Below are positions 1 to 8,795 of a DNA stretch of 64,000 nucleotides, piece after piece. The stretch's first letter is position 1. Each line of letters starts with the position of its first letter. The notes beneath the pieces were generated by a model that did no database searches, had not been told where the DNA came from, and saw only the letters and a program-made list of their open reading frames with translations. The stretch comes from Streptomyces venezuelae ATCC 10712 (lineage in GTDB: Bacteria; Actinomycetota; Actinomycetes; Streptomycetales; Streptomycetaceae), in contig NZ_CP029197.1 in assembly GCF_008639165.1 (NCBI RefSeq), positions 1,426,001 to 1,490,000 on the forward strand, in the 5' to 3' direction. A program made the position numbers and the translations under genes.

Positions 1-454
1 CACCGCTGAGGCGGACCCGGAGCATCGGCGGCCCGTTCTCCTCGTCCTGGAGCAGCCGCTCCTCGGCCTCGGCGAGGTCCTCCTCGGAGTCCACGTCGAG
101 CTCGACGAGCGCCTGCGCCTCGACGATCATGCGCTGCTCCTCGCCGTCCCAGGCGAGGGCCATGGTGCCGACTCGGAACTCCTCCTCGACGGGCACGTCG
201 AGGGGGGCGGTGTCGGAGACCTCGGCGGGGGCGACGGCGGGCACGGGCGCGTTGCCCCCGGTGCGGCGGACGACCTCGTCGAGGAGCTCGTCCATCCGCT
301 CGGCGAGGGCGGCGACCTGTGTCTTCTCCAGGGCGACGCTGGTGACCCGGCCGCCGGCGGACGCCTGGAGGAAGAACGTACGGCGGCCAGGCAGCCCGAC
401 CGTACCGGCCACGAAACGCTCCGGTGGGTCGTAGAGGAACACCTGACGGGACAC
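1..454 (-). CDS. DUF3090 family protein, C-terminus cut by window edge
   Basis: The reverse strand reads from GTG at 454 without a stop to the left edge, giving about 151 residues that begin V-S-R-Q-V-F-L-Y-D-P-P-E-R-F. Both this opening and the later L-Q-A-S-A-G-G-R-V-T-S-V-A-L-E-K match the DUF3090 family of actinobacteria, whose function is unknown. A GGGAG stretch just upstream supports the GTG start. It lies right after a phosphomutase-like gene on the same strand, with about 70 bp between them; this pairing is common in actinobacteria and suggests one transcript. The C-terminal part lies outside the window. Confidence 0.8.
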   Translation of the reverse strand, partial: MSRQVFLYDPPERFVAGTVGLPGRRTFFLQASAGGRVTSVALEKTQVAALAERMDELLDEVVRRTGGNAPVPAVAPAEVSDTAPLDVPVEEEFRVGTMALAWDGEEQRMIVEAQALVELDVDSEEDLAEAEERLLQDEENGPPMLRVRLSG

Positions 455-522
455 GTTTCCCGGCTCCCTTGCGTCTCGACAGTCGTACTACAGCGGCGCG
501 TCCACCCTACTGCGCGAAGGGA

Positions 523-1212
523 TCACGGTGCGCCCGCGCCGCCCCCGACCTCAGCCGTCCCACTGCTGTCGGGGTGCTCGCGCGGGGCGAACCCGGCGAA
601 GTCCCCGGTGTCGCCGAGGCGGACGAGGAACGGCCGCAGCCGGGTGTACCGGACGACGGTGACCGAGCAGGGGTCGACGTGCAGGCGCTGGAAGAGGTCG
701 AGGTGGAGGCCGAGGGCGTCCGCCACGATCGATTTGACGATGTCTCCGTGCGAGCACATCACATAGGCGGCGTCCTCGCCGTGCTCCGCCTCGATCCGCG
801 CGTTCCAGTCGTGGACGGCGTCGACCGCGCGGGCCTGCATCGCGCGCATGGACTCGCCGCCGGGGAAGGCGGCGGCGGAGGCGTGCGCCTGGACGACCTC
901 CATCAGGGGCTCGTCGTTGAGCTCGGCCAGCTTGCGGCCCGACCAGTCGCCGTAGTCGCACTCGTTGATCCGGTCCTCGACGTGCAGCGGGAGGTCCGGC
1001 CGGGCGTCGAGGAGCGGCTGTACGGTCTCCCGGCAGCGCTGGAGGGGGCTGGAGACGACGGCGGCGAGGGGCACGTCCGCGAGCCGCCCGGGGAGCGCGG
1101 CGGCCTGCGCGGCGCCCCGCTCGTCGAGGGAGATCCCGGGCGTGCGCCCCGCGAGGACCCCGGAGGTGTTGGCGGTGGAGCGTCCGTGCCGGACGAGGAT
1201 CAGCGTGGCCAT
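523..1212 (-). CDS. Histidine phosphatase family protein (MSMEG_4193-type putative phosphomutase)
   Basis: A 229-residue protein. The N-terminal L-V-R-H-G-R-S (His9) is the phosphoglycerate-mutase/acid-phosphatase signature, and a second catalytic His sits in C-S-H-G-D near residue 160. Members transfer or remove phosphate through a phospho-histidine intermediate; the substrate of this subfamily is not established. The ATG at 1212 starts exactly at the family's usual M-x-T-L-I-L-V-R-H-G, so in-frame upstream codons were not used. It precedes the DUF3090 gene and is divergent from corA, an arrangement I recall from other actinomycetes. The last 25 residues are Gly/Ala-rich and probably disordered. 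Confidence 0.85.
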   Translation of the reverse strand: MATLILVRHGRSTANTSGVLAGRTPGISLDERGAAQAAALPGRLADVPLAAVVSSPLQRCRETVQPLLDARPDLPLHVEDRINECDYGDWSGRKLAELNDEPLMEVVQAHASAAAFPGGESMRAMQARAVDAVHDWNARIEAEHGEDAAYVMCSHGDIVKSIVADALGLHLDLFQRLHVDPCSVTVVRYTRLRPFLVRLGDTGDFAGFAPREHPDSSGTAEVGGGAGAP

Positions 1213-1330
1213 GGCGGCCAGCCTAGGCGGTGTCCCGGCGGACCCGGAATGTGCCGCGGTTTCGGGGGCCGGTGGCCGCCCGACGGCTCCACGCGTGCGT
1301 ACCGGGGCCGTTCGATGGAGAATACGGCGC

Positions 1331-2314
1331 GTGATCGTGGACTCTGCCATCTATCGGGACGGCCGCCGTACGGACGGACCCGCCGACCTCTCCGACGCGC
1401 TGGACGAGGCGCGGGCGGCCGGTGACGCCTTCCTCTGGGTGGGCCTGCACGAGCCCACGGAGGCCGAGTTCGACCACGTGGCCTCGGAGTTCGCGCTGCA
1501 CCCGCTGGCCGTCGAGGACGCCCTCAAGGCCCATCAGCGCCCCAAGCTGGAGGTCTACGACGACTCGCTGTTCGCGGTGCTCAAGCCGGTGGTCTACGAG
1601 CCGGAGAGCGACCGGGTCACCTCCGGCGAGCTGATGCTGTTCATCGGCGACTCCTTCGTGGTCACGGTCCGGCACGGCGAGGGCGCGCCGCTCGCGCAGG
1701 TGCGCCGGCGCCTCGAAGCCGACCCGGAGGTGCTCAAGCACGGGCCGACGGCGGTGCTGTACGCGGTGAGCGACGCGGTCGTGGACCATTACCTCGATGT
1801 GGCGGGCGAGCTCCAGGTGGACCTGGAGGAGCTGGAGGCGGACGTCTTCGCGCCCACCGGGGGCAATCCGTCGAACACGGCGGAGCGGATCTACACGGCG
1901 AAGCGGCAGGTCCTGGAGTTCCGCCGGGCGAGCGGGCCGCTCGCCGGGCCGCTGGCCCGGCTCACCGGCGGTTCGGTGCCGTTCGTGAACGAACGCTCGC
2001 AGCCCTTCTTCCGGGACGTCAACGATCATCTGCTGCGCGCCAACGATCAGGTGGAGGGGCTCGACCGGCTCCTGTCCGACGTGCTGTCGGCCCATCTGGC
2101 GCAGATGGGGGTCCGGCAGAACGACGACATGCGGAAGATCTCGGCGTGGGCGGCCATGGCCGCGGTGCCCACGATGGTCGCCGGCGTCTACGGCATGAAC
2201 TTCGAGCACATGCCGGAGTTGCACTGGGTGGCCTCGTACCCGGTGGTGATCGTGGTGATGGCGGGCATCGTCATGACCCTGTACCGGATGTTCAAGCGGC
2301 GCGGCTGGATGTGA
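1331..2314 (+). CDS. corA: Magnesium/cobalt transporter CorA family
   Basis: A 327-residue CorA-type divalent cation channel. The cytoplasmic N-terminal domain occupies about residues 1-260. Two membrane helices follow at the C-terminus, the first ending in the diagnostic G-M-N motif (Y-G-M-N-F-E-H-M-P-E), and then a short basic tail K-R-R-G-W-M. The protein works as a pentamer in the cytoplasmic membrane and imports Mg2+, in some members Co2+ or Ni2+. The start is GTG at 1331 (V-I-V-D-S-A-I-Y). It is transcribed divergently from the phosphomutase-like gene. Length and motif are standard for the family. Confidence 0.9.
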   Translation: MIVDSAIYRDGRRTDGPADLSDALDEARAAGDAFLWVGLHEPTEAEFDHVASEFALHPLAVEDALKAHQRPKLEVYDDSLFAVLKPVVYEPESDRVTSGELMLFIGDSFVVTVRHGEGAPLAQVRRRLEADPEVLKHGPTAVLYAVSDAVVDHYLDVAGELQVDLEELEADVFAPTGGNPSNTAERIYTAKRQVLEFRRASGPLAGPLARLTGGSVPFVNERSQPFFRDVNDHLLRANDQVEGLDRLLSDVLSAHLAQMGVRQNDDMRKISAWAAMAAVPTMVAGVYGMNFEHMPELHWVASYPVVIVVMAGIVMTLYRMFKRRGWM

Positions 2315-2330
2315 GGCCCGCCCCCGGGCC
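2315..2330. terminator. Short hairpin between convergent corA and ferritin-like gene
   Basis: GGCCCG-cccc-CGGGCC forms a 6-bp all-GC stem directly after the corA stop and just before the stop of the convergent gene. It has no T-run, as is common in Streptomyces, so bidirectional terminator function is inferred from position. Confidence 0.4.
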
Positions 2331-2332
2331 GG

Positions 2333-3118
2333 TCAGAAGGCCGGGGCGGGGGTCGCGGGTCCGCCGAGGGCGTCGAGCCGCTCGGGCATCTTCAGGTCGA
2401 CCATCCGGTGCCAGCCGGCGGCGCGCTCGTACGCGTACATCCCGCGGATCCCGGCGGCGAGGACGGCTCCCTTGGCCCGGGGCCAGCGCAGGATGCGTCC
2501 CATGTGGCCCATCACGGCGAGGCTGACGTCGCGGTAGACCTGGATCTCGACGAGGGCCGACTCGCGGAGGGTCCGCTGGATCAGCCGGCCGTGGCCGAGC
2601 CGCGCGAGGCGGAGCAGCTCCTCGTGGCAGTAGGCGAGGTGGTTCGTCTCGTCGTTGTCGATCATGTGGATGGCCTTGCCGAGTTCGGGGTGGTCCCCGA
2701 AGTACGTGACGAGCATGTCCATCTGGTCGGCGGCCCGCTGCTCGGTGACCCGGCTGTGGGCGAGGTAGACGATGATGTCCCGCTCGGTCAGCGGCTCGTC
2801 GCGGCGCAGCTTGTCGTGCGCGAGGCCGATGCCGCGCTGTTCGAGCAGCATCGTGTAGTCGGTGTCGGGCGGCACGGGCACGGGCTCCAGGCCGCGCTTC
2901 TTCATCAGCGCGTTGAAGATCCGGCCGTGCTTGTCCTCGTCGGCGCCGTGCCGGGTGATCTTGGGCGTGAGGTCCCGCATGCCGGGCGCGACGAGCGCCG
3001 CGATCCGCGCGTTCTCCCAGCCGCCCTGGGACTCTCCGCTCGCCGCGATCGAGCAGAAGAGCCGGAAGGACTCGTCGTTGTCGATGATTTCCTGGAACAG
3101 GCCCTTGGCCGTGAGCAT
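2333..3118 (-). CDS. Ferritin-like domain protein (putative diiron)
   Basis: A 261-residue, mostly helical protein. Helices carry E-D-K-H (in G-A-D-E-D-K-H-G-R), R-V-T-E-Q-R-A-A-D-Q and N-D-E-T-N-H, the spaced Glu and His pattern of ferritin-like diiron proteins. The exact function is unknown; oxidase, hydroxylase or stress roles are all possible. ATG at 3118 is chosen because GGAGG lies 8 nt upstream, while the GTG at 3127 would overlap that ribosome site. It converges on corA. About 214 bp upstream of it (3119-3332) hold no gene I can support. Confidence 0.7.
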   Translation of the reverse strand: MLTAKGLFQEIIDNDESFRLFCSIAASGESQGGWENARIAALVAPGMRDLTPKITRHGADEDKHGRIFNALMKKRGLEPVPVPPDTDYTMLLEQRGIGLAHDKLRRDEPLTERDIIVYLAHSRVTEQRAADQMDMLVTYFGDHPELGKAIHMIDNDETNHLAYCHEELLRLARLGHGRLIQRTLRESALVEIQVYRDVSLAVMGHMGRILRWPRAKGAVLAAGIRGMYAYERAAGWHRMVDLKMPERLDALGGPATPAPAF

Positions 3119-3332
3119 CGCCGCCACCTCCGTACGCCCCCGCGCACCGAGTCAAATGCGGTCCGGGGCGCGGGGCAACAGGAAGGGCGGACGGCTCGGC
3201 CGAAAGAGTGAGCCGGAGGGCGTAACCGAGGGCCTGCCGGAGGCGTTGTGCAGCGTGACGGCCGTGGCGGGGAAGACCCCCGAGCCCCCACCACGGCCGC
3301 AGACCTCTCCTCGACGCCGTCAGGGCCGCGAG

Positions 3333-4382
3333 CTACGCCAGGCCCGCACGCTCCATGGCCTCCACGCCCGCCCGCAGGGCCGCCACCCGCTCGTCCAGGG
3401 TGAAGCCGGCCGGGGCGAGGGTGAGGGTGGTGACCCCGGCCTCCGCGTAGGCCGTCATCCGCTCGGCGATCCGCTCCACGGGGCCGAGCAGCGCCGTCTG
3501 GTCGATCAGGCTCTGCGGCACGGCCGCCGCCGCGCCCGCCTTGTCGCCGGCCAGGTACTTGTCCTGGATCTCGGCGGCCTCCTTCTCGTACCCCATGCGC
3601 TGGGCGAGCTGGTTGTAGAAGTTCTGCTTGCGGCTGCCCATGCCGCCGACGTACAGCGCGGTGTACGGCCGGAACACGTCGGCGAGGGCGTCGACGTCGT
3701 CGCCGAGGGCGAGGGGCACGGTGGGACAGACGTCGAAGCCGTCCATCGTCAGGCCGGCCTTCTCCCGGCCGGCGCGGATGTGCCGCAGCGCGGTCTCCTC
3801 CAGGTGGGCGGCCGAGGGGAAGATGAGCAGGGCGCCGTCGGCGATCTCGCCGGTCTGCTCCAGGTTCTTGGGTCCGATCGCCGCGATGTAGAGCGGGATG
3901 TGCTCGCGCTCCGGGTGGACGGTGAGCTTGATGGGCTTGCCGGGGCCGCCGGGGAGCGGCAGGGTCCAGTGCTCGCCGTCGTGGGTGAGGCGCTCCCGGG
4001 ACATGGCCTTGCGGACGATCTCGACGTACTCGCGGGTCCGGGCGAGCGGCTTGTCGAACTTCACGCCGTACCAGCCCTCGGAGACCTGCGGCCCGGAGAC
4101 GCCGAGGCCGAGGCGGAAGCGGCCGCCGGTCAGCGAGTCGAGGGTGGCGGCGGTCATGGCCGTCATCGCCGGCTGGCGGGCCGGGATCTGCATGATCGCG
4201 GAGCCCACGTCGATCCGTTCGGTCTTCGCCGCGACCCAGGCGAGGACCGTGGGGGCGTCGGAACCGTAGGCCTCCGCGGCCCAGCACACGTCGTAGCCGA
4301 GGCGGTCCGCCTCCTGGGCGACGGCGAGGTTGTCGCCGTCCATGCCCGCACCCCAGTAGCCGAGGTTGATGCCGAGCCGCAT
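3333..4382 (-). CDS. LLM-class F420-dependent oxidoreductase
   Basis: A 349-residue luciferase-like TIM-barrel protein. It opens M-R-L-G-I-N-L-G-Y-W-G, the usual first strand, and contains L-G-L-G-V-S-G-P-Q, typical of F420-dependent members of the bacterial luciferase superfamily that resemble N5,N10-methylene-H4MPT reductase. Such enzymes move hydride between F420H2 and diverse substrates; the substrate here cannot be told from sequence. The start at 4382 has AAGGGG 9 nt upstream. It is transcribed away from the neighbouring aldo/keto reductase with 130 bp between them. Confidence 0.85.
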   Translation of the reverse strand: MRLGINLGYWGAGMDGDNLAVAQEADRLGYDVCWAAEAYGSDAPTVLAWVAAKTERIDVGSAIMQIPARQPAMTAMTAATLDSLTGGRFRLGLGVSGPQVSEGWYGVKFDKPLARTREYVEIVRKAMSRERLTHDGEHWTLPLPGGPGKPIKLTVHPEREHIPLYIAAIGPKNLEQTGEIADGALLIFPSAAHLEETALRHIRAGREKAGLTMDGFDVCPTVPLALGDDVDALADVFRPYTALYVGGMGSRKQNFYNQLAQRMGYEKEAAEIQDKYLAGDKAGAAAAVPQSLIDQTALLGPVERIAERMTAYAEAGVTTLTLAPAGFTLDERVAALRAGVEAMERAGLA

Positions 4383-4512
4383 GTCCACGCACCCCTTACC
4401 CATCGGTAACGTCTCTGTGGGCGGGACTCTAGCGCGCGCCCGGGGCATCCGTCAGGACGCGGTTGTCCACAGGCTCTCTCCGCGTGGTGCCGTGGCCAGT
4501 AATCTCGCGCCC

Positions 4513-5490
4513 ATGGAGCAGAGGCATCTCGGACGGACCGGCCTGCGTGTGTCGCGCCTCGGACTCGGCACCCTCACCTGGGGCCGGGACACCGACGAGC
4601 ACGACGCCGCCGAGCAGTTGAAGGCGTTCTGGGACGCGGGCGGCACGCTCGTGGACACCGCCGACGTGTACGGCGGGGGCGAGGCGGAGTATCTGCTCGG
4701 CCGCCTCATGGAGCGGCTGGTGTCCCGGCAGGACCTCGTCCTGTCCACCAAGGCGGGCAGCGTGCCGGACCCCGACCGGCGCACGGACGGCTCGCGCGGA
4801 CACCTCCTCGCCGCGCTCGACGCCTCCCTCGCCCGGCTCGGCACGGACCACGTCGACCTGTGGCAGCTGCACGCCTTCGACCCGTACACCCCCCTCGAGG
4901 AGTCGCTCCAGGCGCTCGACATCGCGGTACGCAGCGGGCGCGCGCGGTACGCGGGCGTGGCCAACTTCTGCGGCTGGCAGCTCGCCAAGGCCGGCACCTG
5001 GCAACTCGCCGGCGACCGCACCCGGCTGGCGGGGGCGCAGCTGGAGTACTCGCTGCTCCAGCGCGGTGTGGAGCGCGAGGTGCTGCCGGCGGCGCAGGAC
5101 CTCGGGATAGGCCTGCTGCCCTCCTCGCCGCTCGGGCGCGGCGTCCTCACCGGCAAGTACCGCAGCGGTACCCCGACGGACTCGCGGGGCGCGTCCGAGA
5201 CCATGGCGCCCTTCGTGGAGCCGTATCTGGACGAGGCCGCGAGCCGGATCGTGGACGCGGTCACGACCGCCGCCGACGGGCTCGCGACGACCCCGCTGCA
5301 CGTGGCACTCGCCTGGGTCCGCGACCGGCCCGGCGTCACCGCCCCGATCGTCGGCGCGCGCACGGCACGCCAGCTCACGGCCGCGTTGTCGGTGGAGACC
5401 CTTAGTCTTCCTGACGAGATCTGTCGGGCGCTGGACGATGTGTCGGCGCCCGTGCACCGCTATCCGGATCACGACTGGAGCACCTTGTGA
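4513..5490 (+). CDS. Aldo/keto reductase
   Basis: A 325-residue NADPH-dependent (beta/alpha)8 oxidoreductase. The catalytic tetrad elements are visible as D-T-A-D-V-Y-G (Asp and Tyr), S-T-K-A-G (Lys) and Q-L-H-A-F-D (His). The C-terminal P-I-V-G-A-R-T cofactor-binding segment is also present. It probably reduces an aldehyde or ketone in the cytoplasm; the substrate is unknown. The stop overlaps the GTG start of the next gene (GTGA), so the two genes are translationally coupled. Confidence 0.88.
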   Translation: MEQRHLGRTGLRVSRLGLGTLTWGRDTDEHDAAEQLKAFWDAGGTLVDTADVYGGGEAEYLLGRLMERLVSRQDLVLSTKAGSVPDPDRRTDGSRGHLLAALDASLARLGTDHVDLWQLHAFDPYTPLEESLQALDIAVRSGRARYAGVANFCGWQLAKAGTWQLAGDRTRLAGAQLEYSLLQRGVEREVLPAAQDLGIGLLPSSPLGRGVLTGKYRSGTPTDSRGASETMAPFVEPYLDEAASRIVDAVTTAADGLATTPLHVALAWVRDRPGVTAPIVGARTARQLTAALSVETLSLPDEICRALDDVSAPVHRYPDHDWSTL

Positions 5491-7736
5491 CCGAGCCTTC
5501 CGGGGAGACCGCGCCCGAGGCACCCGAGGACGTCGAGCCCGCCGCCGAAGAGGGCGAAGAGGCTGGAGCCCCTCAGGAGCCCGAGGCCGCCGAGACGGGT
5601 CGGGAAGCCGAGACCGCCGACGCACCGGCCGAGGAGCCGGGCACGCCGGCCGGGACCGCCGCCGAGGAGCCGGAACCGACGGACGGGGCCGGCGCCGCAC
5701 AGGACGGGGCCGCCGCCTCCGGTGACGGGGCTGCCGCGCCCGAGTTGAGCGACGCGCAGGCCGAGCTCGCCGCGCAGCGGGAGCTGCGGGCGAAGATCGA
5801 GGCGCGGAAGGCCGAGAAGGCAGGGCCGCCGGCCGCCGGCGCCAAGCTGAGCGGCACGGCCGCCGACCTGCTCGCGGCCGTCCGGGCCGTGGAGGGCGGC
5901 GCCGCCTCCGGCAGCACCTTCTTCGAGGCCGCCGAGCCGGCGCCCCGGCGCACCGCACCCGAGGCGGCTCCGGCCGTGACCGTACGGCCCCCCGTGCCGG
6001 CGCAGGCCGCCGCCCCGGCGCCCGGCACCACCGCCGCCGTGCGGGAGGTGCTCGCCAAGGGCGGCGCCCCCGAAGCGCTGGCCGGGCCGGTCGCCGCCGC
6101 GCTCGGCGAGGGCGCCGCCCAGGCGCTGCTCGACGACCCCTGGCAGCTGCTCGCCGTGTCCGGGGTGCGCCCCGAGCAGGCCGACGGCTTCGCGCGTGCC
6201 CTGCTGGGCGCCGACTGCGGCCCCGACGACCCGCGCCGGACGGTCGCCCTGACCGTGTGGCTCCTGGAGCGGGCCGCGCTCCAGGGACACACGGCGCTGG
6301 AGATCGGCACCGTGCGCGCCGGGCTCGCCGGGCACGCGGTGCCCGATCCGGAGTCGGCGGTCGAGGAGGCCGTCTCCGCGGGCGCCGTACTCGTCTTCCA
6401 GGAGGAGGAGACGCCCCGTGACCAGGGGGTGGAGGAGGCAGCCGCGGCAGAGGCGCCGGACGAGGAGGGCGAGGAGCCGGCCGAGGCCGTCGCCGGGCCC
6501 GCCGCGCCCGTGCTGCTGGGCCTCGACCGCTACGCGCTCGCCGAGGAGAGCCTCGCGGACGGTCTCGCCCGGCTGGTCAGGACGGCGACCGCGGACACCT
6601 GGGAGGGTTCCGAGCTGGAGCGCGCCGCCGGGTCGCACGGTCTTGTCCTGCACACCGGCGGCGAGGCCTCCCGCGCCGAGCCGGTCGCCCTCGCCGCGGC
6701 CGGCCGCGAGCGCGGGCTGCGCACGCTCGTCGCGGTCCACGCGGACTCCGGGCGGCGTCTGCTCGGCCCCGCCGGGGCGGACGCGGTGACGGTGGCGGCC
6801 CTGCTCTCTGGCGCGGCCGGTCCCGGCCGGGACGAGGACGGTGCCTTCGCGCTCGACCTCCTGGTGGTCCTCGACGCCCCGCAGCTGGACGTGGAGACCG
6901 CCGCGATGCTCGTCGAGTCGCTGCCCGACGGCTGCCGTCTGGTGCTGAGCGGCGACCCGGAGGTGCTGGGCGCACCGGGCGCGGGCCGGGTCTTCGCCGA
7001 TGTCCTGGCGGCCCGGGTGTGCCCGAGGATCGCCTCGCGGCTGCCCGACCCGGGGCCGCTCGGGGAGCTGGTCTCGGGCATCGGCGTCGGTGAGCTGAAC
7101 CAGGTCGAGGCGCCCGGCAAGGAGATCGTGATCGTCCCCGTGCGGGACGCGGGCGAGGCCGTGCACCGGACCGTCCAGCTGGTCGCCGACTCGGTGCCGC
7201 GGGCGATCGGGGTGCCGTCCGAGCAGACGCAGGTCGTCACGGTCGGCCACGGCGGTTCGGCGGGGACCCGCGCGCTGAACGCGGCCCTCAAGCAGCGGCT
7301 GAACCCCGGCCCGGGCCGCTTCGGCGGCTTCGACCCGGGGGACCGGGTGGCGTACGCGCCGGTGCCGGGCCGGACGGTGACGGGCACGGTCCTGTCGGCC
7401 GACGCCGAGGGGCTGCGGCTGCGCTGCGGCGACGCGGAGCTCCTCGTACCGAAGGAGCGGGTGGAGCGGGAGCTGCGGCACGGCTGGGCGCTCACCGCGC
7501 ACCAGGCGGCCGGGGCGCGCTGGCCCGCGGTGGTCGCGGTGCTGCCGGGCGACGCCGCCGGCGGCCTGAGCCGGGCGTGGGTGTACACGGCCTTCGGCCG
7601 GGCGGAGCGCCATCTGTCGGTGGTGCACGGCGTGGACCAGGCGCTGGCGCGCGCGGTGGCCGAGGGGGTGGCTCCGGAGCGTACGACGCGGCTGCGGCCG
7701 CTCCTGGAGGCGCTGCTCGCCGTACCCGAGGAGTAG
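5487..7736 (+). CDS. RecD2-like helix-hairpin-helix protein with degenerate ATPase motifs
   Basis: A 749-residue protein. Residues 1-110 are a Glu/Ala/Pro-rich acidic, probably disordered region. At about 190-270 is a helix-hairpin-helix segment (D-P-W-Q-L-L-A-V-S-G-V) resembling the N-terminal part of RecD2 helicases. The C-terminal third keeps a RecD-like SH3 segment and a helicase-motif-VI-like A-L-T-A-H-Q-A-A-G-A-R-W-P (about 657). The expected Walker A is replaced by H-T-G-G-E-A-S-R-A-E (about 387), with no Gly-Lys-Thr, and Walker B reads V-V-L-D-A-P in place of D-E. It is therefore probably not an ATP-driven helicase. It is coupled to the upstream aldo/keto reductase by a GTGA overlap. 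Confidence 0.7.
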   Translation: MTEPSGETAPEAPEDVEPAAEEGEEAGAPQEPEAAETGREAETADAPAEEPGTPAGTAAEEPEPTDGAGAAQDGAAASGDGAAAPELSDAQAELAAQRELRAKIEARKAEKAGPPAAGAKLSGTAADLLAAVRAVEGGAASGSTFFEAAEPAPRRTAPEAAPAVTVRPPVPAQAAAPAPGTTAAVREVLAKGGAPEALAGPVAAALGEGAAQALLDDPWQLLAVSGVRPEQADGFARALLGADCGPDDPRRTVALTVWLLERAALQGHTALEIGTVRAGLAGHAVPDPESAVEEAVSAGAVLVFQEEETPRDQGVEEAAAAEAPDEEGEEPAEAVAGPAAPVLLGLDRYALAEESLADGLARLVRTATADTWEGSELERAAGSHGLVLHTGGEASRAEPVALAAAGRERGLRTLVAVHADSGRRLLGPAGADAVTVAALLSGAAGPGRDEDGAFALDLLVVLDAPQLDVETAAMLVESLPDGCRLVLSGDPEVLGAPGAGRVFADVLAARVCPRIASRLPDPGPLGELVSGIGVGELNQVEAPGKEIVIVPVRDAGEAVHRTVQLVADSVPRAIGVPSEQTQVVTVGHGGSAGTRALNAALKQRLNPGPGRFGGFDPGDRVAYAPVPGRTVTGTVLSADAEGLRLRCGDAELLVPKERVERELRHGWALTAHQAAGARWPAVVAVLPGDAAGGLSRAWVYTAFGRAERHLSVVHGVDQALARAVAEGVAPERTTRLRPLLEALLAVPEE

Positions 7737-7759
7737 CCCGGCCCGGGCGGACGCGGAAC

Positions 7760-7803
7760 GGCTGAGGGCCGGGACACCGATCGCGGTGTCCCGGCCCTCA
7801 GCC
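7760..7803. terminator. Strong bidirectional hairpin terminator
   Basis: A perfect 20-bp inverted repeat (arms 7760-7779 and 7784-7803, loop ATCG) lies between two convergent genes. Its length and position make it a bidirectional terminator. Confidence 0.85.
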
Positions 7804-7811
7804 GTCTCCCC

Positions 7812-8501
7812 TCAGGAGTCGGAGCCGTCGGCCCCGCCCTCCTCGTCGTGATCCTCGTCCTCGTCCTCGTGTTCGTCCTCGTGCTCGTCCTCGTCCTCGT
7901 CGAAGACCGAACTGACGTCGAAGCGGCAGACGATCCGCTCCGGATCGGCGTGCTCGAAGGGGGCGTTGAGCCACTCCCCCGGTTCCGGCAGTTCCTCGGC
8001 GGCGGTGACCCAGAGCGTGGAGTCGCCCTCCTCCAGGCCGAACTCCTTGTGCCGGGAGGCGATCTCGTCCGGTTCGAACTCGCCGAAGAGCACCCCGAGC
8101 GCGGCGAGCGGCGAGACTCCGGCCCTGGCGGCCGGTCCGTCCGCCTCGCCGTCGATCTCGGCGACGCGGCGGGCCTGGGCGAGCAGGCGTTGCGGTTCGG
8201 CCACGGCGTAGTCGCGGCGGATCAGGAGGCTGAGGGCGTGGGGTTCGTCAGGTCCGGCGTACGGGGGCAGGGCGCCGTCCGCTCCGGGGATCTCGAAGGG
8301 AGTGACCTCGTCGTAGCGGTCGTAGAGGAGTTCGTCGTACGCCTCGGCCGCCGCGGCGAGGGCGTTGAAGGCTTCGTAGACGGCCGTGTCGTCGTCCCCC
8401 GTGCGGCGTTCGACCGCCGCGAGGTGACGGTCCAGTGCGGCTTTGACCGCCTCGGCGGCGGCACGTACCTCGGCAGCGGTGGGCTGCGCAGCATCAGACA
8501 T
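7812..8501 (-). CDS. Hypothetical protein with acidic Asp/Glu/His tail
   Basis: A 229-residue protein I cannot assign to a named function. The first half is alpha-helical (A-E-V-R-A-A-A-E-A-V-K-A-A-L) and contains A-Y-D-E-L-L-Y-D-R-Y-D-E-V-T-P-F-E. The C-terminus is an extreme acidic tract of repeated E-D-E-D-E-H units ending G-A-D-G-S-D-S. This tail could be disordered, bind metal (the His residues) or contact basic partners; that is inference. The start at 8501 is the only sensible ATG, 48 bp from the divergent DUF5703 gene. Confidence 0.65.
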   Translation of the reverse strand: MSDAAQPTAAEVRAAAEAVKAALDRHLAAVERRTGDDDTAVYEAFNALAAAAEAYDELLYDRYDEVTPFEIPGADGALPPYAGPDEPHALSLLIRRDYAVAEPQRLLAQARRVAEIDGEADGPAARAGVSPLAALGVLFGEFEPDEIASRHKEFGLEEGDSTLWVTAAEELPEPGEWLNAPFEHADPERIVCRFDVSSVFDEDEDEHEDEHEDEDEDHDEEGGADGSDS

Positions 8502-8548
8502 GGGACGCACGCTATCCGTAGCGGGCCGGTGCCCGCACAATAGATGCG

Positions 8549-8737
8549 ATGCCGGAATACGAATTTGTCGACGTGTACGTGCCGCGCGGTGTCTCCCGCA
8601 AGGAGGCGACGCGGCTGCTGACCGACCATGCCGAGTACGGACACTGGGAGTTGGACCGTCTGAGCCTGCACCGGGACGGGAGCCGCAGAGTGCGGCTGAA
8701 GCGGCGGATCATCCGCCAGGTCCGGGCGACCTGGTAG
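8549..8737 (+). CDS. DUF5703 family protein
   Basis: A 62-residue small protein that starts M-P-E-Y-E-F-V-D-V-Y-V-P-R-G-V and ends with a strongly basic segment (R-R-V-R-L-K-R-R-I-I-R-Q). This matches the short, conserved DUF5703 proteins of actinobacteria, whose function is unknown. The basic end could bind nucleic acid; that is inference. It is divergent from the acidic-tail protein and is followed by a hairpin terminator. Confidence 0.75.
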   Translation: MPEYEFVDVYVPRGVSRKEATRLLTDHAEYGHWELDRLSLHRDGSRRVRLKRRIIRQVRATW

Positions 8738-8745
8738 CGACGAGA

Positions 8746-8772
8746 AGGGGCCCCGCGGTGTGCGGGGCCCCT
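8746..8772. terminator. Hairpin terminator after DUF5703 gene
   Basis: Arms AGGGGCCCCGC (8746-8756) and GCGGGGCCCCT (8762-8772) are perfectly complementary with a 5-nt loop. The hairpin sits between the DUF5703 stop and the stop of the convergent chaplin, so it can serve both. Confidence 0.75.
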
Positions 8773-8795
8773 GTGCGTGGTGCGTGCGGCTCCGC

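Noticed and set aside
2905..4392. Minus-strand frame spanning the F420 oxidoreductase and ferritin-like genes
   Set aside because: It is an out-of-frame reading of two real genes, rich in Arg and Pro with no motif.
5469..7628. Long antisense frame opposite the RecD2-like gene
   Set aside because: The plus-strand protein has recognisable helix-hairpin-helix and helicase-like segments; the antisense frame is low-complexity Gly/Arg-rich.
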